From contig JAFTUH010000068.1 of NCBI GenBank assembly GCA_017466375.1, positions 1 through 35,755 on the forward strand: 35,755 nucleotides of DNA, written 5' to 3'. The stretch is from Clostridia bacterium (lineage in GTDB: Bacteria; Bacillota; Clostridia; Oscillospirales; CAG-272). The translations under genes were made by a program, and so were the position numbers. The notes below the pieces were generated by a model. It made no database searches. It saw nothing but the letters and a program-made list of their open reading frames with translations, and had not been told where the DNA came from. The first letter of the stretch is position 1. Each line of letters opens with the position of its first letter. Positions 17,083 to 25,543 of the stretch are shown piece by piece.

Positions 17083-18108
17083 ATGTATATGTTCAAATAT
17101 ATTTGTAAAAGAATTGGTCTGATGATCATGACTTTTACGATTATTTTTGTAACTTGCTTTGTATTGATCAAGCTTCTTCCGGTCGATTATTCTGTTGGAT
17201 TTGGCGAGGATACAGCAAAAATTGAGAATATGCTCAAATCTCGAGGATACGATAAACCGATCCCCGAGCAGTTCATTCTGTACATGAGAAGAATTTTCCT
17301 GGACGGTGACTTCGGCATTGGCTTCCGTATGCCCGAATACCGCGGTCAGCCCGTTTGGAGTGTCTTTATCGAAAAACTTCCCCCCACGATTTTAATTAAC
17401 ATCTATTCGTCTCTCCTCGCGGTTCCCGTAGGAATCGCACTCGGCATCTTTGCCGCGCTTAAGAAAAACAAATGGCAGGACCATCTGATCAGCACCGCTG
17501 TCATGGTCGTTATTTCTGTGCCCTCTTTTGTCTACGCGACGCTGCTTTTGTATATCGTCTGCTTCAAAATGAGTGCATTACCTTTGAATATTGCGTCTTT
17601 TGCGGATGTCATCAAAGCTTATCCGGAAAAGAATTTGGTATATATCCCCGGAACATTTAACTGGTCCTTGTATTTCAACTCAAAAATGTTCCTCTCCATG
17701 CTCCCTGCCGTGTTCAGTATGGCGTTCGGCTCCATCGCCGGCTACGCCCGCTTCACCCGTGCGGAGCTGACGGAGGTTCTGACGAGTGAATTCATGCTCC
17801 TGGCAAGAACAAAAGGTCTCACCAAATCGCAGGCTACGGTCAGACACGCACTGCGCAACTCCATGGTGCCGATCTTCCCTTCCATCATCGGTGAATTCAT
17901 CAGCGTTCTCTCCGGCTCTCTCGTTATCGAGAACATCTTCTCCATCCCCGGCGTCGGCGGTCTATATCTGGCTGCCATCAACGCCAAAGACTACGATTTC
18001 TTCATGATGCTGTCCGGCTTCTACCTGCTGGTAAGCCTTGTGGCAAGCCTTGTCATCGACCTGTCCTACGGCGTCATCGATCCGAGAATCAGAATGGGGG
18101 CAAAATAA
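17083..18108 (+). CDS. Oligopeptide ABC transporter permease, DppB/OppB type
   Basis: This 341-aa inner-membrane permease has TM1 at about 8-30 and the family N-terminal pattern leading to RGQPVW. A group of helices lies in 105-330. The cytoplasmic coupling (EAA) loop reads SEFMLLARTKGLTKSQATV near 235-255, followed by HALRNSMVP and the typical GSLVIENIFSIPGVGGL segment. The C-terminus ends DPRIRMG, as usual. AAGGAG lies 10 bases upstream. It pairs with the next gene product to form the transmembrane channel. Confidence 0.93.
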   Translation: MYMFKYICKRIGLMIMTFTIIFVTCFVLIKLLPVDYSVGFGEDTAKIENMLKSRGYDKPIPEQFILYMRRIFLDGDFGIGFRMPEYRGQPVWSVFIEKLPPTILINIYSSLLAVPVGIALGIFAALKKNKWQDHLISTAVMVVISVPSFVYATLLLYIVCFKMSALPLNIASFADVIKAYPEKNLVYIPGTFNWSLYFNSKMFLSMLPAVFSMAFGSIAGYARFTRAELTEVLTSEFMLLARTKGLTKSQATVRHALRNSMVPIFPSIIGEFISVLSGSLVIENIFSIPGVGGLYLAAINAKDYDFFMMLSGFYLLVSLVASLVIDLSYGVIDPRIRMGAK

Positions 18109-19656
18109 ATGAAAGCACAAGATTATCAGATTTCCAAAGAAAAATTTGTTTTCCATTCGACGGGTGAAAACCTCCACGACAAAAAGCTAGATACCAAACC
18201 GGTTTCGTATTTCAGAGATGCGCTGAACCGCTTTGCCAAAAACAAAGCTTCCATTCTCGCAGCCATTATCATCGGTCTTCTCGTACTGTTTGCCATCTTC
18301 GGTCCGATCATCTCTCCCTTCACCGTTTCCTATGAGGATGCAAACTACGCATACGTCCTTCCGAGAAACAAGATGTTCTACAATCTCGGCATCCACTTCT
18401 GGGACGGCGGTCAGGAGAAGGAAGTCAACAAGGCGACCTTCGACCTGTATAAAGGCATCGAGCAGGAAACAGGCCGTACCGTTATCATGACGGAGCCGAA
18501 GCTCCATGAGGAAGAGTACATGGGCAAGATGTCCACGCTGTACACCTTCCGTCTGGATACGTACAATGCGGTTGGCGTAAAGTACGAGCTTCTCACCACC
18601 GAGGAATATCTGGCGCTCCAGCAGTACCAGGATGAACACAACGTACAGATCATCTTCCCGATCACCGAGCCGAAGCTTCGCCCTGAAGCGGAGCAGGACC
18701 GCGCAAACGCCAACATCTGGTACCAAACCAAGCTCGGCGGCGGCCGTAAAACGGCGATCGTGTACGATAAAGACGGTAATTTCATTCCGATCTATCAGCC
18801 GAATGACGGCAAGGATATGTACACCAGTAAAATGTACTGGGAAGGCGACGAAAAGCTCTACAACTATGCCGAAGCAAAATCCGGCGGACGCTGGAACGTG
18901 CGCGTAGACTACCGCGAATACTACATCTACAAGCATGCCATCGCGAATGACGGCATCACCGAGCCGAACTTCATCCTTGGCACGAACAACGCCGGCAAGG
19001 ATCTCTTCACCTGTCTTGCCAGCGGTGCAAGATTCTCCTTCATTCTGTCTGTCGTCGTTGCATCCGTCAATCTGTTCGTCGGTGCAATCTACGGCTCCAT
19101 TGAGGGATACTACGGCGGCAAAACCGATATCGTCATGGAGCGAATCGTTGAGATCCTCTCCTCGGTTCCTTTCGTTATCGTTATTACCCTTCTGCGCTAC
19201 CACTTCAACGTCGATCATGTGGTTATTCTGTTTATCGCCTTCTTCCTGACAGGATGGACAGGCATGGCAGGCAGAACGAGAATGCAGTTCTACCGCTTTA
19301 AGAATCAGGAGTACGTTCTCGTGGCTCGCACCCTCGGCGCAAAGGACTCCCGTATTATGTTCAAGCATATCTTCCCCAACGCAATCGGCACTTTGATCAC
19401 CAGCAGCGTACTTGTAATTCCCGGCGTTATCTTCTCGGAGACAAGTCTGAGCTACCTCGGTATCATCAACCTGAATACCGGCGACATGACGAGCGTAGGT
19501 ACGCTCCTTGCTACGGGTCAGAACTATCTCTTCACGTATCCGCACATGATTCTCTTCCCCGCTGTTTTCATCAGCCTTCTGATGCTCAGCTTCAACCTGT
19601 TCGGCAACGGATTGCGTGATGCGTTCAACCCCTCGCTCAGAGGCACGGAAGAATAA
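18109..19656 (+). CDS. Oligopeptide ABC transporter permease, DppC/OppC type with large extracytoplasmic insertion
   Basis: This 515-aa permease is far longer than the usual ~300. TM1 is at ~47-69. The conserved LGTNNAGKDLFTCLASGARFS motif, normally ~35 residues after TM1, appears only at ~290. A ~180-residue hydrophilic insertion (about 75-285) therefore lies outside the membrane. The remaining helices and the coupling loop EYVLVARTLGAKDSRIMFKH (~402-421) are normal. The start codon follows the previous stop directly. The insertion is rich in Tyr, Glu and Lys and may contact the enlarged binding protein; that is inference. Confidence 0.92.
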   Translation: MKAQDYQISKEKFVFHSTGENLHDKKLDTKPVSYFRDALNRFAKNKASILAAIIIGLLVLFAIFGPIISPFTVSYEDANYAYVLPRNKMFYNLGIHFWDGGQEKEVNKATFDLYKGIEQETGRTVIMTEPKLHEEEYMGKMSTLYTFRLDTYNAVGVKYELLTTEEYLALQQYQDEHNVQIIFPITEPKLRPEAEQDRANANIWYQTKLGGGRKTAIVYDKDGNFIPIYQPNDGKDMYTSKMYWEGDEKLYNYAEAKSGGRWNVRVDYREYYIYKHAIANDGITEPNFILGTNNAGKDLFTCLASGARFSFILSVVVASVNLFVGAIYGSIEGYYGGKTDIVMERIVEILSSVPFVIVITLLRYHFNVDHVVILFIAFFLTGWTGMAGRTRMQFYRFKNQEYVLVARTLGAKDSRIMFKHIFPNAIGTLITSSVLVIPGVIFSETSLSYLGIINLNTGDMTSVGTLLATGQNYLFTYPHMILFPAVFISLLMLSFNLFGNGLRDAFNPSLRGTEE

Positions 19657-19733
19657 GGAATTACAATTAAGGATTGCTGCGATACGCGCGGGACACCCCG
19701 GCATATCTGCAGCAGAAAGGAATGGTCATATCT

Positions 19734-21881
19734 ATGGATAAGAAATTAGAAGTAAAGAACCTTCAGATATCCTTCCGTACGCAAGGTGGTATCGTAAAAG
19801 CCGTTCGCAATATCTCCTTTGATCTCTACAAGGGAGAGACGCTGGCGATCGTAGGTGAATCCGGCTCCGGAAAATCCGTAACGAGTAAATCGATCATGGG
19901 TATTCTGGCGGGCAACTCGATCGTTGAAGGCGGCGAAATCCTGTACGACGGACAGGATCTGCTCAAAATATCGGAGGAAGATTTTCACAAGCTCCGCGGC
20001 GATAAGGTCGCAATGATTTTCCAGGACCCGATGTCCAGTCTGAACCCGATCATGCGTGTCGGTCAGCAGCTGACAGAGGCTATGATCCTGAAAGCAAAAA
20101 CCGGTAAGAAAAACGCAAGACACGCGTTCAACACCCTTTTGAAGCTGCTCGGCGATAACATCACCGCCGCAAATGCGGATGAGGGTATCGAAATCGCGGC
20201 ACAGGTCGCTGAAAAGCTTGCAAAATTCGACGCATTCTGCGTAATGGCTACGAAGATCGAACGCGAATTCAATGAGGCGTACGGTAACGCCATGCAGCTT
20301 GACATGGATCTCGAAAACACACTCCTCATGCTCGAAAAGCACCGTGAGTTCGATCTCAAGGCAGAGCTGAAGCACCTCAAGAAGCTGTTTATTCTCTCTT
20401 ACAACCAGTACGTGGTTGTTCAGGACGGGAAAGCAAACGGTTGTGTGGAAAAACTCGCCGCGCTGATCTCTGCAGGCAAGCAGGCGGACAAGAACGCTGT
20501 GGCAGAAACGCTTCGCGAGCTCCATGCAATCGTTAAGGAAGCACTGGAAAAAGAACGCCCGAACTTCTTCACGCTCGGGTATTATCTCACCGCCAAGCCC
20601 GCTGATCTGCAGTGGACTGCCGTTCACGAGATGAATATTCTGACGAAGGAATTCCTGGACAGAGATTTCATGCTCGATTTCATCGCAATGGCAGAAAAGG
20701 GCGTCGCTTTCTCGCACAGAAAATCCATCGAGAAGAAGAAGGATTGCATTGCCGATCTCGAAGAGGCACTCGCCTACTTCAAGGACAGCAAGATTGAGGA
20801 AGCCAAATCCAAGGAATACCTCACCAGACTGAGCGGCAAGGTGGAAAAGGCAATCGACCGGCTGAGAGTCAAAAAGGAAAGCGTTGAGTACGTCTTCCAT
20901 TCCGCCCTCGCCACCTCCATCAAGGAATACTTCGAAGGAATCAAGAGAAATCCCATTGAGGAAAAGAAGTACCTGAGAAACAAGGCAAAATATGACGCGG
21001 TCGTCAAAAAGGGTGGGCAGCCCGACTGGGTGCTGGCACCGCAGGTCGTGATCGATCTCGATCTGAAACGCGCCAACATCTGTAAGGTAATCGAAAGCCT
21101 GCTCGCTCATTACAATGACAATATCACAAACGCGGACAGCTTCGACGCAAACGCACACGTTCTTGAAATCATCGATTTCCTGAAGGATCAGGCGTCCAAG
21201 CTCGTTGTCAAGATGAACAAGACCATCGCCAAGGCTAAGGCTATCAAGCTGATGAAAGAGGTCGGTATCCCTGAGCCTACCACCCGCTTCAATCAGTACC
21301 CGTTTGAGTTCTCGGGCGGTATGAGACAGCGTATCGTTATCGCAATCGCGCTGTCCGCTAACCCCGACATCCTCATCTGCGACGAGCCTACCACAGCGCT
21401 TGACGTTACGATCCAGGCACAGATTCTGGAGCTGATCAACAACATCAAGAAAGAGAGAAATCTCTCGGTTATCTTCATTACGCACAACATGGGCGTAGTC
21501 GCCAACATGGCAGACAGAATCGCCGTTATGTACGCCGGTAAGATCGTGGAGCACGGCACCGCCGAGGAGATCTTCTACGAGCCCGCACATCCCTACACGT
21601 GGGCACTCCTCAGCAGTATGCCCGACCTCCACACTACCGAAAAGCTGGAGTCCATCCCCGGCACGCCGCCGAACATGATCTACCCGCCCAAGGGAGACGC
21701 TTTTGCGGCACGAAACAAATATGCGCTTGAGATCGATTTCGAAATTGATCCGCCGCTGTTTGAGATCACGCCTACCCACTACGCCGCAACGTGGCTGCTT
21801 CATCCGAACGCACCTAAGGTCGAGATGCCGCAGCTGATCCAAGCCCGCATCCAACGCTTGAAGAAGGAAAGAGGAGAATAA
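19734..21881 (+). CDS. Oligopeptide ABC transporter ATPase, DppD/AmiE type with ~370-residue helical insertion
   Basis: This 715-aa protein is about twice the normal length. Walker A is at 41-48 (GESGSGKS), the Q-loop at 96-105 (FQDPMSSLNP), the signature at 526-533 (FSGGMRQR), Walker B at 546-551 (ILICDE) and the H-loop at 584, so the ATPase core is complete. Between the Q-loop and signature, residues ~123-500 form a highly charged, predicted all-helical insertion. The C-terminal tail follows the cysteine-less AmiE pattern (KGDAFAARN, ATWLLHP) and lacks the Fe-S cysteines of DppD/OppD. ATG 19734 is chosen because AAAGGA lies ~12 bases upstream and homology begins there; an ATG at 19722 is possible. 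Confidence 0.9.
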   Translation: MDKKLEVKNLQISFRTQGGIVKAVRNISFDLYKGETLAIVGESGSGKSVTSKSIMGILAGNSIVEGGEILYDGQDLLKISEEDFHKLRGDKVAMIFQDPMSSLNPIMRVGQQLTEAMILKAKTGKKNARHAFNTLLKLLGDNITAANADEGIEIAAQVAEKLAKFDAFCVMATKIEREFNEAYGNAMQLDMDLENTLLMLEKHREFDLKAELKHLKKLFILSYNQYVVVQDGKANGCVEKLAALISAGKQADKNAVAETLRELHAIVKEALEKERPNFFTLGYYLTAKPADLQWTAVHEMNILTKEFLDRDFMLDFIAMAEKGVAFSHRKSIEKKKDCIADLEEALAYFKDSKIEEAKSKEYLTRLSGKVEKAIDRLRVKKESVEYVFHSALATSIKEYFEGIKRNPIEEKKYLRNKAKYDAVVKKGGQPDWVLAPQVVIDLDLKRANICKVIESLLAHYNDNITNADSFDANAHVLEIIDFLKDQASKLVVKMNKTIAKAKAIKLMKEVGIPEPTTRFNQYPFEFSGGMRQRIVIAIALSANPDILICDEPTTALDVTIQAQILELINNIKKERNLSVIFITHNMGVVANMADRIAVMYAGKIVEHGTAEEIFYEPAHPYTWALLSSMPDLHTTEKLESIPGTPPNMIYPPKGDAFAARNKYALEIDFEIDPPLFEITPTHYAATWLLHPNAPKVEMPQLIQARIQRLKKERGE

Positions 21882-21882
21882 C

Positions 21883-22962
21883 ATGGAAAAAGAAGTCTTG
21901 TTAAGTGTTCAGAATCTCCAACAGTACTTCAAGCTCGGCAAACGGGAGCTGAAAGCGGTTGACAACGTCAGCTTCGATATCTACAAGGGCGAGGTTTTCG
22001 GCCTCGTAGGCGAGTCCGGATGCGGTAAGACCACGACCGGCCGCTCTATCATCCGTCTGTACGATATCACGGGCGGCTCCGTGTACTACAAGGGAGAGCG
22101 CATCTGCGCAGGCACCCGTACGTACAAGGATGCCATCCAGAAAGCACGCAGAGACTACGCTGAAAAGAAAATCTCCAAGGAAGAACGGGACAGAATCGTG
22201 GCGGAAAACCGTGCCGCCATCAAATCCGCCGTAGCGGATCACAACAAGTGGTCGCGTACGCACGGCAAGAATCAGCTGACCAACGAAATCCAGATGATCT
22301 TCCAGGACCCGATCGCGTCGCTTGACCCCCGTATGACTGTCCGCGACATTATTGCGGAGGGACTGATCATCCGCGGCGTGAAGGATAAGGAATACATCGA
22401 TCAGCAGGTCTACAAAATTCTTGAAACGGTCGGTCTGGTACAGGAGCACGCTTCCCGCTATCCACACGAGTTCTCCGGCGGTCAGCGTCAGCGTATCGGC
22501 ATCGCCCGCGCCGTTATCATGAACCCTAAGCTGATTATCGCCGATGAGCCGATCTCCGCTCTGGACGTTTCCATTCAGGCGCAGGTCATCAACCTCCTCC
22601 ACGAGCTCAGTGAAAAGATGGGACTGACCATCATGTTCATCGCGCACGACCTCGCCGTCGTCAAGTACTTCTCCACGAGAATCGCCGTTATGTATTTCGG
22701 TAAGATCGTCGAGCTCGGTACGAGCGATGAGCTGTTTGCGCATCCATTCCATCCGTACACGCGCTCTCTTCTGTCCGCGATTCCCCTCCCCGATCCGATC
22801 ACGGAGAAAAACAGAAAGCGAATCGTTTATAACCCCACGCTGGATCACGATTATTCCAAGGAAGGTCCGTCCATGCAGGAGGTTTATCCCGGACACTTCG
22901 TTTACTGCAACTCCGAGGAATTGGAGAAGTACCGGAAAGAATACGAAGACGCGAAAAAATGA
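21883..22962 (+). CDS. Oligopeptide ABC transporter ATPase, DppF/AmiF type
   Basis: This 359-aa nucleotide-binding subunit has Walker A at 43-50 (GESGCGKT), Q-loop FQDPIASLDPR at ~140-150, signature FSGGQRQR, Walker B LIIADEP and H-loop IAHD. A ~45-residue charged insertion lies between the first beta-sheet and the Q-loop (about 75-130, KARRDYAEKKISKEERDR). The C-terminal HDYSKEGPSMQEVYPGHFVY tail is typical of Firmicutes AmiF/OppF. GAGGAG precedes the ATG. The gene overlaps the next by ATGA. It forms a heterodimer with the 715-aa ATPase. Confidence 0.93.
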   Translation: MEKEVLLSVQNLQQYFKLGKRELKAVDNVSFDIYKGEVFGLVGESGCGKTTTGRSIIRLYDITGGSVYYKGERICAGTRTYKDAIQKARRDYAEKKISKEERDRIVAENRAAIKSAVADHNKWSRTHGKNQLTNEIQMIFQDPIASLDPRMTVRDIIAEGLIIRGVKDKEYIDQQVYKILETVGLVQEHASRYPHEFSGGQRQRIGIARAVIMNPKLIIADEPISALDVSIQAQVINLLHELSEKMGLTIMFIAHDLAVVKYFSTRIAVMYFGKIVELGTSDELFAHPFHPYTRSLLSAIPLPDPITEKNRKRIVYNPTLDHDYSKEGPSMQEVYPGHFVYCNSEELEKYRKEYEDAKK

Positions 22963-23351
22963 GAAAGATGCGAAAGTATGTGATCACGCTGCTTGCCGGT
23001 CTGGCAGCGGCGGCGCTGATCATGTTTTCAAAGGATATTTTCTCGCAAACCGAGGCAGTGGTCGTCTATCACATCCTGTGTGACGCATTCTTCGCCGTGG
23101 GCGTTGTCATCACCGCAATCGGACTGCTCGTCTTTTCCGCCAACGAGGGCACCTTCGATATAATCGTGTACGGTGTTAACTCCTTTTTCGATATGTTCCG
23201 TAAGGTCAGTCGAAAGAAATACGACACCTTCTACGATTACAGAGTCAGCCGGGAGGAGAAAAAACTCAGCTTCGGCTTCCTCTTAATCTGCGGCGTGCTC
23301 TTTCTGGCGATCTCCCTCGTTATGTATATGCTCTACTGCAGATGTCTCTGA
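22959..23351 (+). CDS. Small membrane protein, DUF3899-like
   Basis: This 130-aa protein has two N-terminal transmembrane helices (about 7-25 and 38-59), a basic cytoplasmic loop with SRKKYDTFYDYRVSREEKK, and a third helix at ~105-126. The pattern HILCDAFFAVGVVITAIGLL, then SANEGTFDIIVYG, resembles DUF3899 proteins of Firmicutes. The function of that family is not established. It starts inside the stop of the preceding ATPase gene (ATGA), so it is cotranslated with the transporter and may be an accessory subunit. The start lacks a clear ribosome binding site. Confidence 0.8.
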   Translation: MRKMRKYVITLLAGLAAAALIMFSKDIFSQTEAVVVYHILCDAFFAVGVVITAIGLLVFSANEGTFDIIVYGVNSFFDMFRKVSRKKYDTFYDYRVSREEKKLSFGFLLICGVLFLAISLVMYMLYCRCL

Positions 23352-23366
23352 GGACATTTATACGAA

Positions 23367-23396
23367 TCAAAAGCAAGTCGTACGACTTGCTTTTTT
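23367..23396 (+). terminator. Rho-independent terminator of the first transport operon
   Basis: A 22-base perfect palindrome (23371-23392) folds as AAGCAAGTC / GACTTGCTT, followed by more T. Confidence 0.9.
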
Positions 23397-23410
23397 CGTT
23401 GCCCTCCGAA

Positions 23411-23446
23411 CGCAAATCCGCCTTCATAATTTATTTCACATTTGCG
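23411..23446. repeat. Inverted repeat upstream of the second transport promoter
   Basis: CGCAAAT (23411-23417) and ATTTGCG (23440-23446) form a perfect 7-bp inverted repeat separated by 22 bp. It ends 21 bp before the -35 hexamer. It is a possible regulator site, but support is thin. Confidence 0.3.
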
Positions 23447-23467
23447 GAAAAATTATTCAATTATTTG

Positions 23468-23496
23468 TTGCATTATGCGAAAAAGAGTGCTATAAT
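23468..23496 (+). promoter_or_regulatory. Promoter of the second oligopeptide transport operon
   Basis: TTGCAT (23468-23473), a 17-bp spacer and TATAAT (23491-23496) with an extended TGC just before it. It should be strong. The ATG lies 58 bases downstream. Confidence 0.9.
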
Positions 23497-23554
23497 AAAT
23501 GTAATATATACATAGCAATGTATTATATTTATATTTCTTAATGAGGAGACCATT

Positions 23555-25456
23555 ATGAAGAACATCATCAAGCGCACACTTGCTCTTGCTCTGGTACTCG
23601 TCATGAGCACCACTGCTCTGTTCGGCTGCTCGTCGGACACGGACACCTATAAGACGTATTTCTCTACCTCCTATTCGTCGCTTAACTACTATGCAACCTC
23701 TTACGCTACGGTCCGCGAGATCGTAACGAACTGCATCGACGGTCTTGTCGAGCCGGACGTTTACGGCAACTACGTTGCTTCCCTCGCAGAGAGCTGGACG
23801 CACAACGACGACTACACCGTCTGGACGTTCAAAATCCGTGCAGGTCAGAAGTGGATCGACCACACTGGTGCTGAGACGGAGTACGCTCTCACCGCACAGG
23901 ACTTCGTTGACGGTATCCGCTACATCGGCGATCCGCTCAACGGTGCTTACTCCCTCCGCGTTGTCCGCAACCTCATCTCCGGTCTGTACGACTACTACTG
24001 GGGACTCGATGACATCGACTGCGGTCTGGACACCGAAACCAACCGTGACGAGCTCGTCGCTTCCTTCTCCGACATCGTCGGCGTAAAGGCTCTTGACGAG
24101 TACACCGTCGAGTACACGCTCGATTCCGGTGCTCCCTACTTCCTCTCCCTGATCGAGAGCTCCATGCTCCTTCTCCCCGTCGAGTATGACTACGCGATGG
24201 AGCTGGGCGAGGACTTCGGCGTTGATAACGAGCACATGCTCTACTGCGGTGCTTACTACGTTTCCGAGTTCCAGCGCGATAAGCTCATCAAGCTCACCAA
24301 GAACGAGCACTACTGGGATGCAAAGAACGTTACCCTTTCCGCTGTTGAGTATCAGATGATCCCCGACGGAACGACCTCTCTTGAGATGTTCCAGCGCGGC
24401 GAGATCCACTACACCTCCGTTGAGTCCGAGGCTTACCAGGCACTCAAGGACGGCTCCCTCGGCGACAGCCTGATCCCGAACGAGTTCTCCTTCAGCACCA
24501 ACTACCTCTGGCTCGACTACCAGGGCGCAAACCCCGAGTTCAACACATTCGTTCAGAACGAGAACTTCCGTAAGGCTCTGCAGGCTGCAGTCAACCGTGA
24601 ATCCCTCGGCGCTCTCCGTGAGCCCGTTGATCCGTCCCGCCTTGTCCGTAACACGATCAATGCTGAGGGCGCAATCTTCAACTCCGAAGGCGTTGACTAC
24701 ACGCAGCTTGAGCCTCTGAAGGCTGTTGCTAACGCAAACTACAGCGCAGATCCCGCTGCAGCACGCAACTACATGGAAGCGGCTGTCGCTGAGCTCTGCA
24801 ACGAAGACGGCACCATCAAGGGCGTCACCGCAGGCACTGTTGACTACCTCCCCGTTATCAAGACGGAAGTAGACGGCAAGCTCCCCGTCAGCCTCATCTA
24901 CGTCGGTACGGACGATGAGGACGAGATCATCCTCGCACAGCTCTTCGAGGCTATGGTTGAGGAGGCAATCGGTAAGGATTACATCGACGTCGTTCTCGCA
25001 TTTGATACCAGCGGAGACTTCTACGGCACGGTCGGCGGTTCCGTTGACGGTCCGTTCAACTACGACATCTACTGGGATTCCCTCTCCACCGGTTACGCAG
25101 ATCCGTCCGGTATCCTCACCAGAATCACCTCTGAGGGTGTTGAGAACGTAGGCTGCTACAACGTTCCCGAGTTCGATGCTCTGATCGAGAAGGCTCTTGA
25201 AGCTGATACGTTCGACGAGAGACTGAACTACTTCGCACAGGCTGAGGCTTACCTCCTTGAGGGTGCGTACATGATCCCCGTGATCTCCTCCCTCCGCGGC
25301 TATCATTTGAGCTATGAGGTTCCCTTCACGGCTCCGAGATGCCTGTACGGCAACATCCGCTACAAGGGTATGCAGATTTCCGCAAACCCGATCACGCTTG
25401 AGGAGTACAACAAGTACGAAGCAGATTGGGAAGCTAAGAAGAACGCAGCAAACTAA
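23555..25456 (+). CDS. Oligopeptide ABC transporter substrate-binding lipoprotein
   Basis: This 633-aa family 5 solute-binding protein has a signal peptide with lipobox LFGC and lipidated Cys25. It contains the family region LAESWTHNDDYTVWTFKIR near 70-90 and a C-terminal lobe with NFRKALQAAVNRESL near 345. It is closer to normal OppA length than the first binding protein. Codon use shows the same strong bias. GAGGAG lies 8 bases before the ATG. It starts an operon with two permeases and a fused ATPase, so it is the ligand receptor of a separate peptide importer. Confidence 0.94.
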   Translation: MKNIIKRTLALALVLVMSTTALFGCSSDTDTYKTYFSTSYSSLNYYATSYATVREIVTNCIDGLVEPDVYGNYVASLAESWTHNDDYTVWTFKIRAGQKWIDHTGAETEYALTAQDFVDGIRYIGDPLNGAYSLRVVRNLISGLYDYYWGLDDIDCGLDTETNRDELVASFSDIVGVKALDEYTVEYTLDSGAPYFLSLIESSMLLLPVEYDYAMELGEDFGVDNEHMLYCGAYYVSEFQRDKLIKLTKNEHYWDAKNVTLSAVEYQMIPDGTTSLEMFQRGEIHYTSVESEAYQALKDGSLGDSLIPNEFSFSTNYLWLDYQGANPEFNTFVQNENFRKALQAAVNRESLGALREPVDPSRLVRNTINAEGAIFNSEGVDYTQLEPLKAVANANYSADPAAARNYMEAAVAELCNEDGTIKGVTAGTVDYLPVIKTEVDGKLPVSLIYVGTDDEDEIILAQLFEAMVEEAIGKDYIDVVLAFDTSGDFYGTVGGSVDGPFNYDIYWDSLSTGYADPSGILTRITSEGVENVGCYNVPEFDALIEKALEADTFDERLNYFAQAEAYLLEGAYMIPVISSLRGYHLSYEVPFTAPRCLYGNIRYKGMQISANPITLEEYNKYEADWEAKKNAAN

Positions 25457-25470
25457 TCCTTGCATTTGAC

Positions 25471-25519
25471 GAATACCGTCCCTACCCAACTACGGGCGGG
25501 GCGGTATTCCGTTTTTTAT
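25471..25519 (+). terminator. Terminator/attenuator between binding-protein and permease genes
   Basis: GAATACCG (25471-25478) pairs with CGGTATTC (25502-25509). Additional TCCC/GGGG pairs lie inside, and CGTTTTTTATT follows. It is a full intrinsic terminator within the operon, so permease expression depends on read-through. Confidence 0.85.
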
Positions 25520-25543
25520 TCCTTTTATGAAAGGATCCTTTGT

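Noticed and set aside
19746..21884. 712-codon antisense frame opposite the enlarged ATPase
   Set aside because: The sense frame contains all ABC ATPase motifs in order. The antisense product shows no domain or start signal.
14506..25456. Different codon use of the binding-protein genes as a sign of horizontal transfer
   Set aside because: Both are receptor genes within operons whose other genes look native. The bias towards a few codons fits high expression better than foreign origin.
23453..25489. 678-codon antisense frame opposite the second binding-protein gene
   Set aside because: Same codon-bias artefact. Its product is a low-complexity Val/Glu/Asp-rich sequence, and it covers the promoter and terminator of the real gene.
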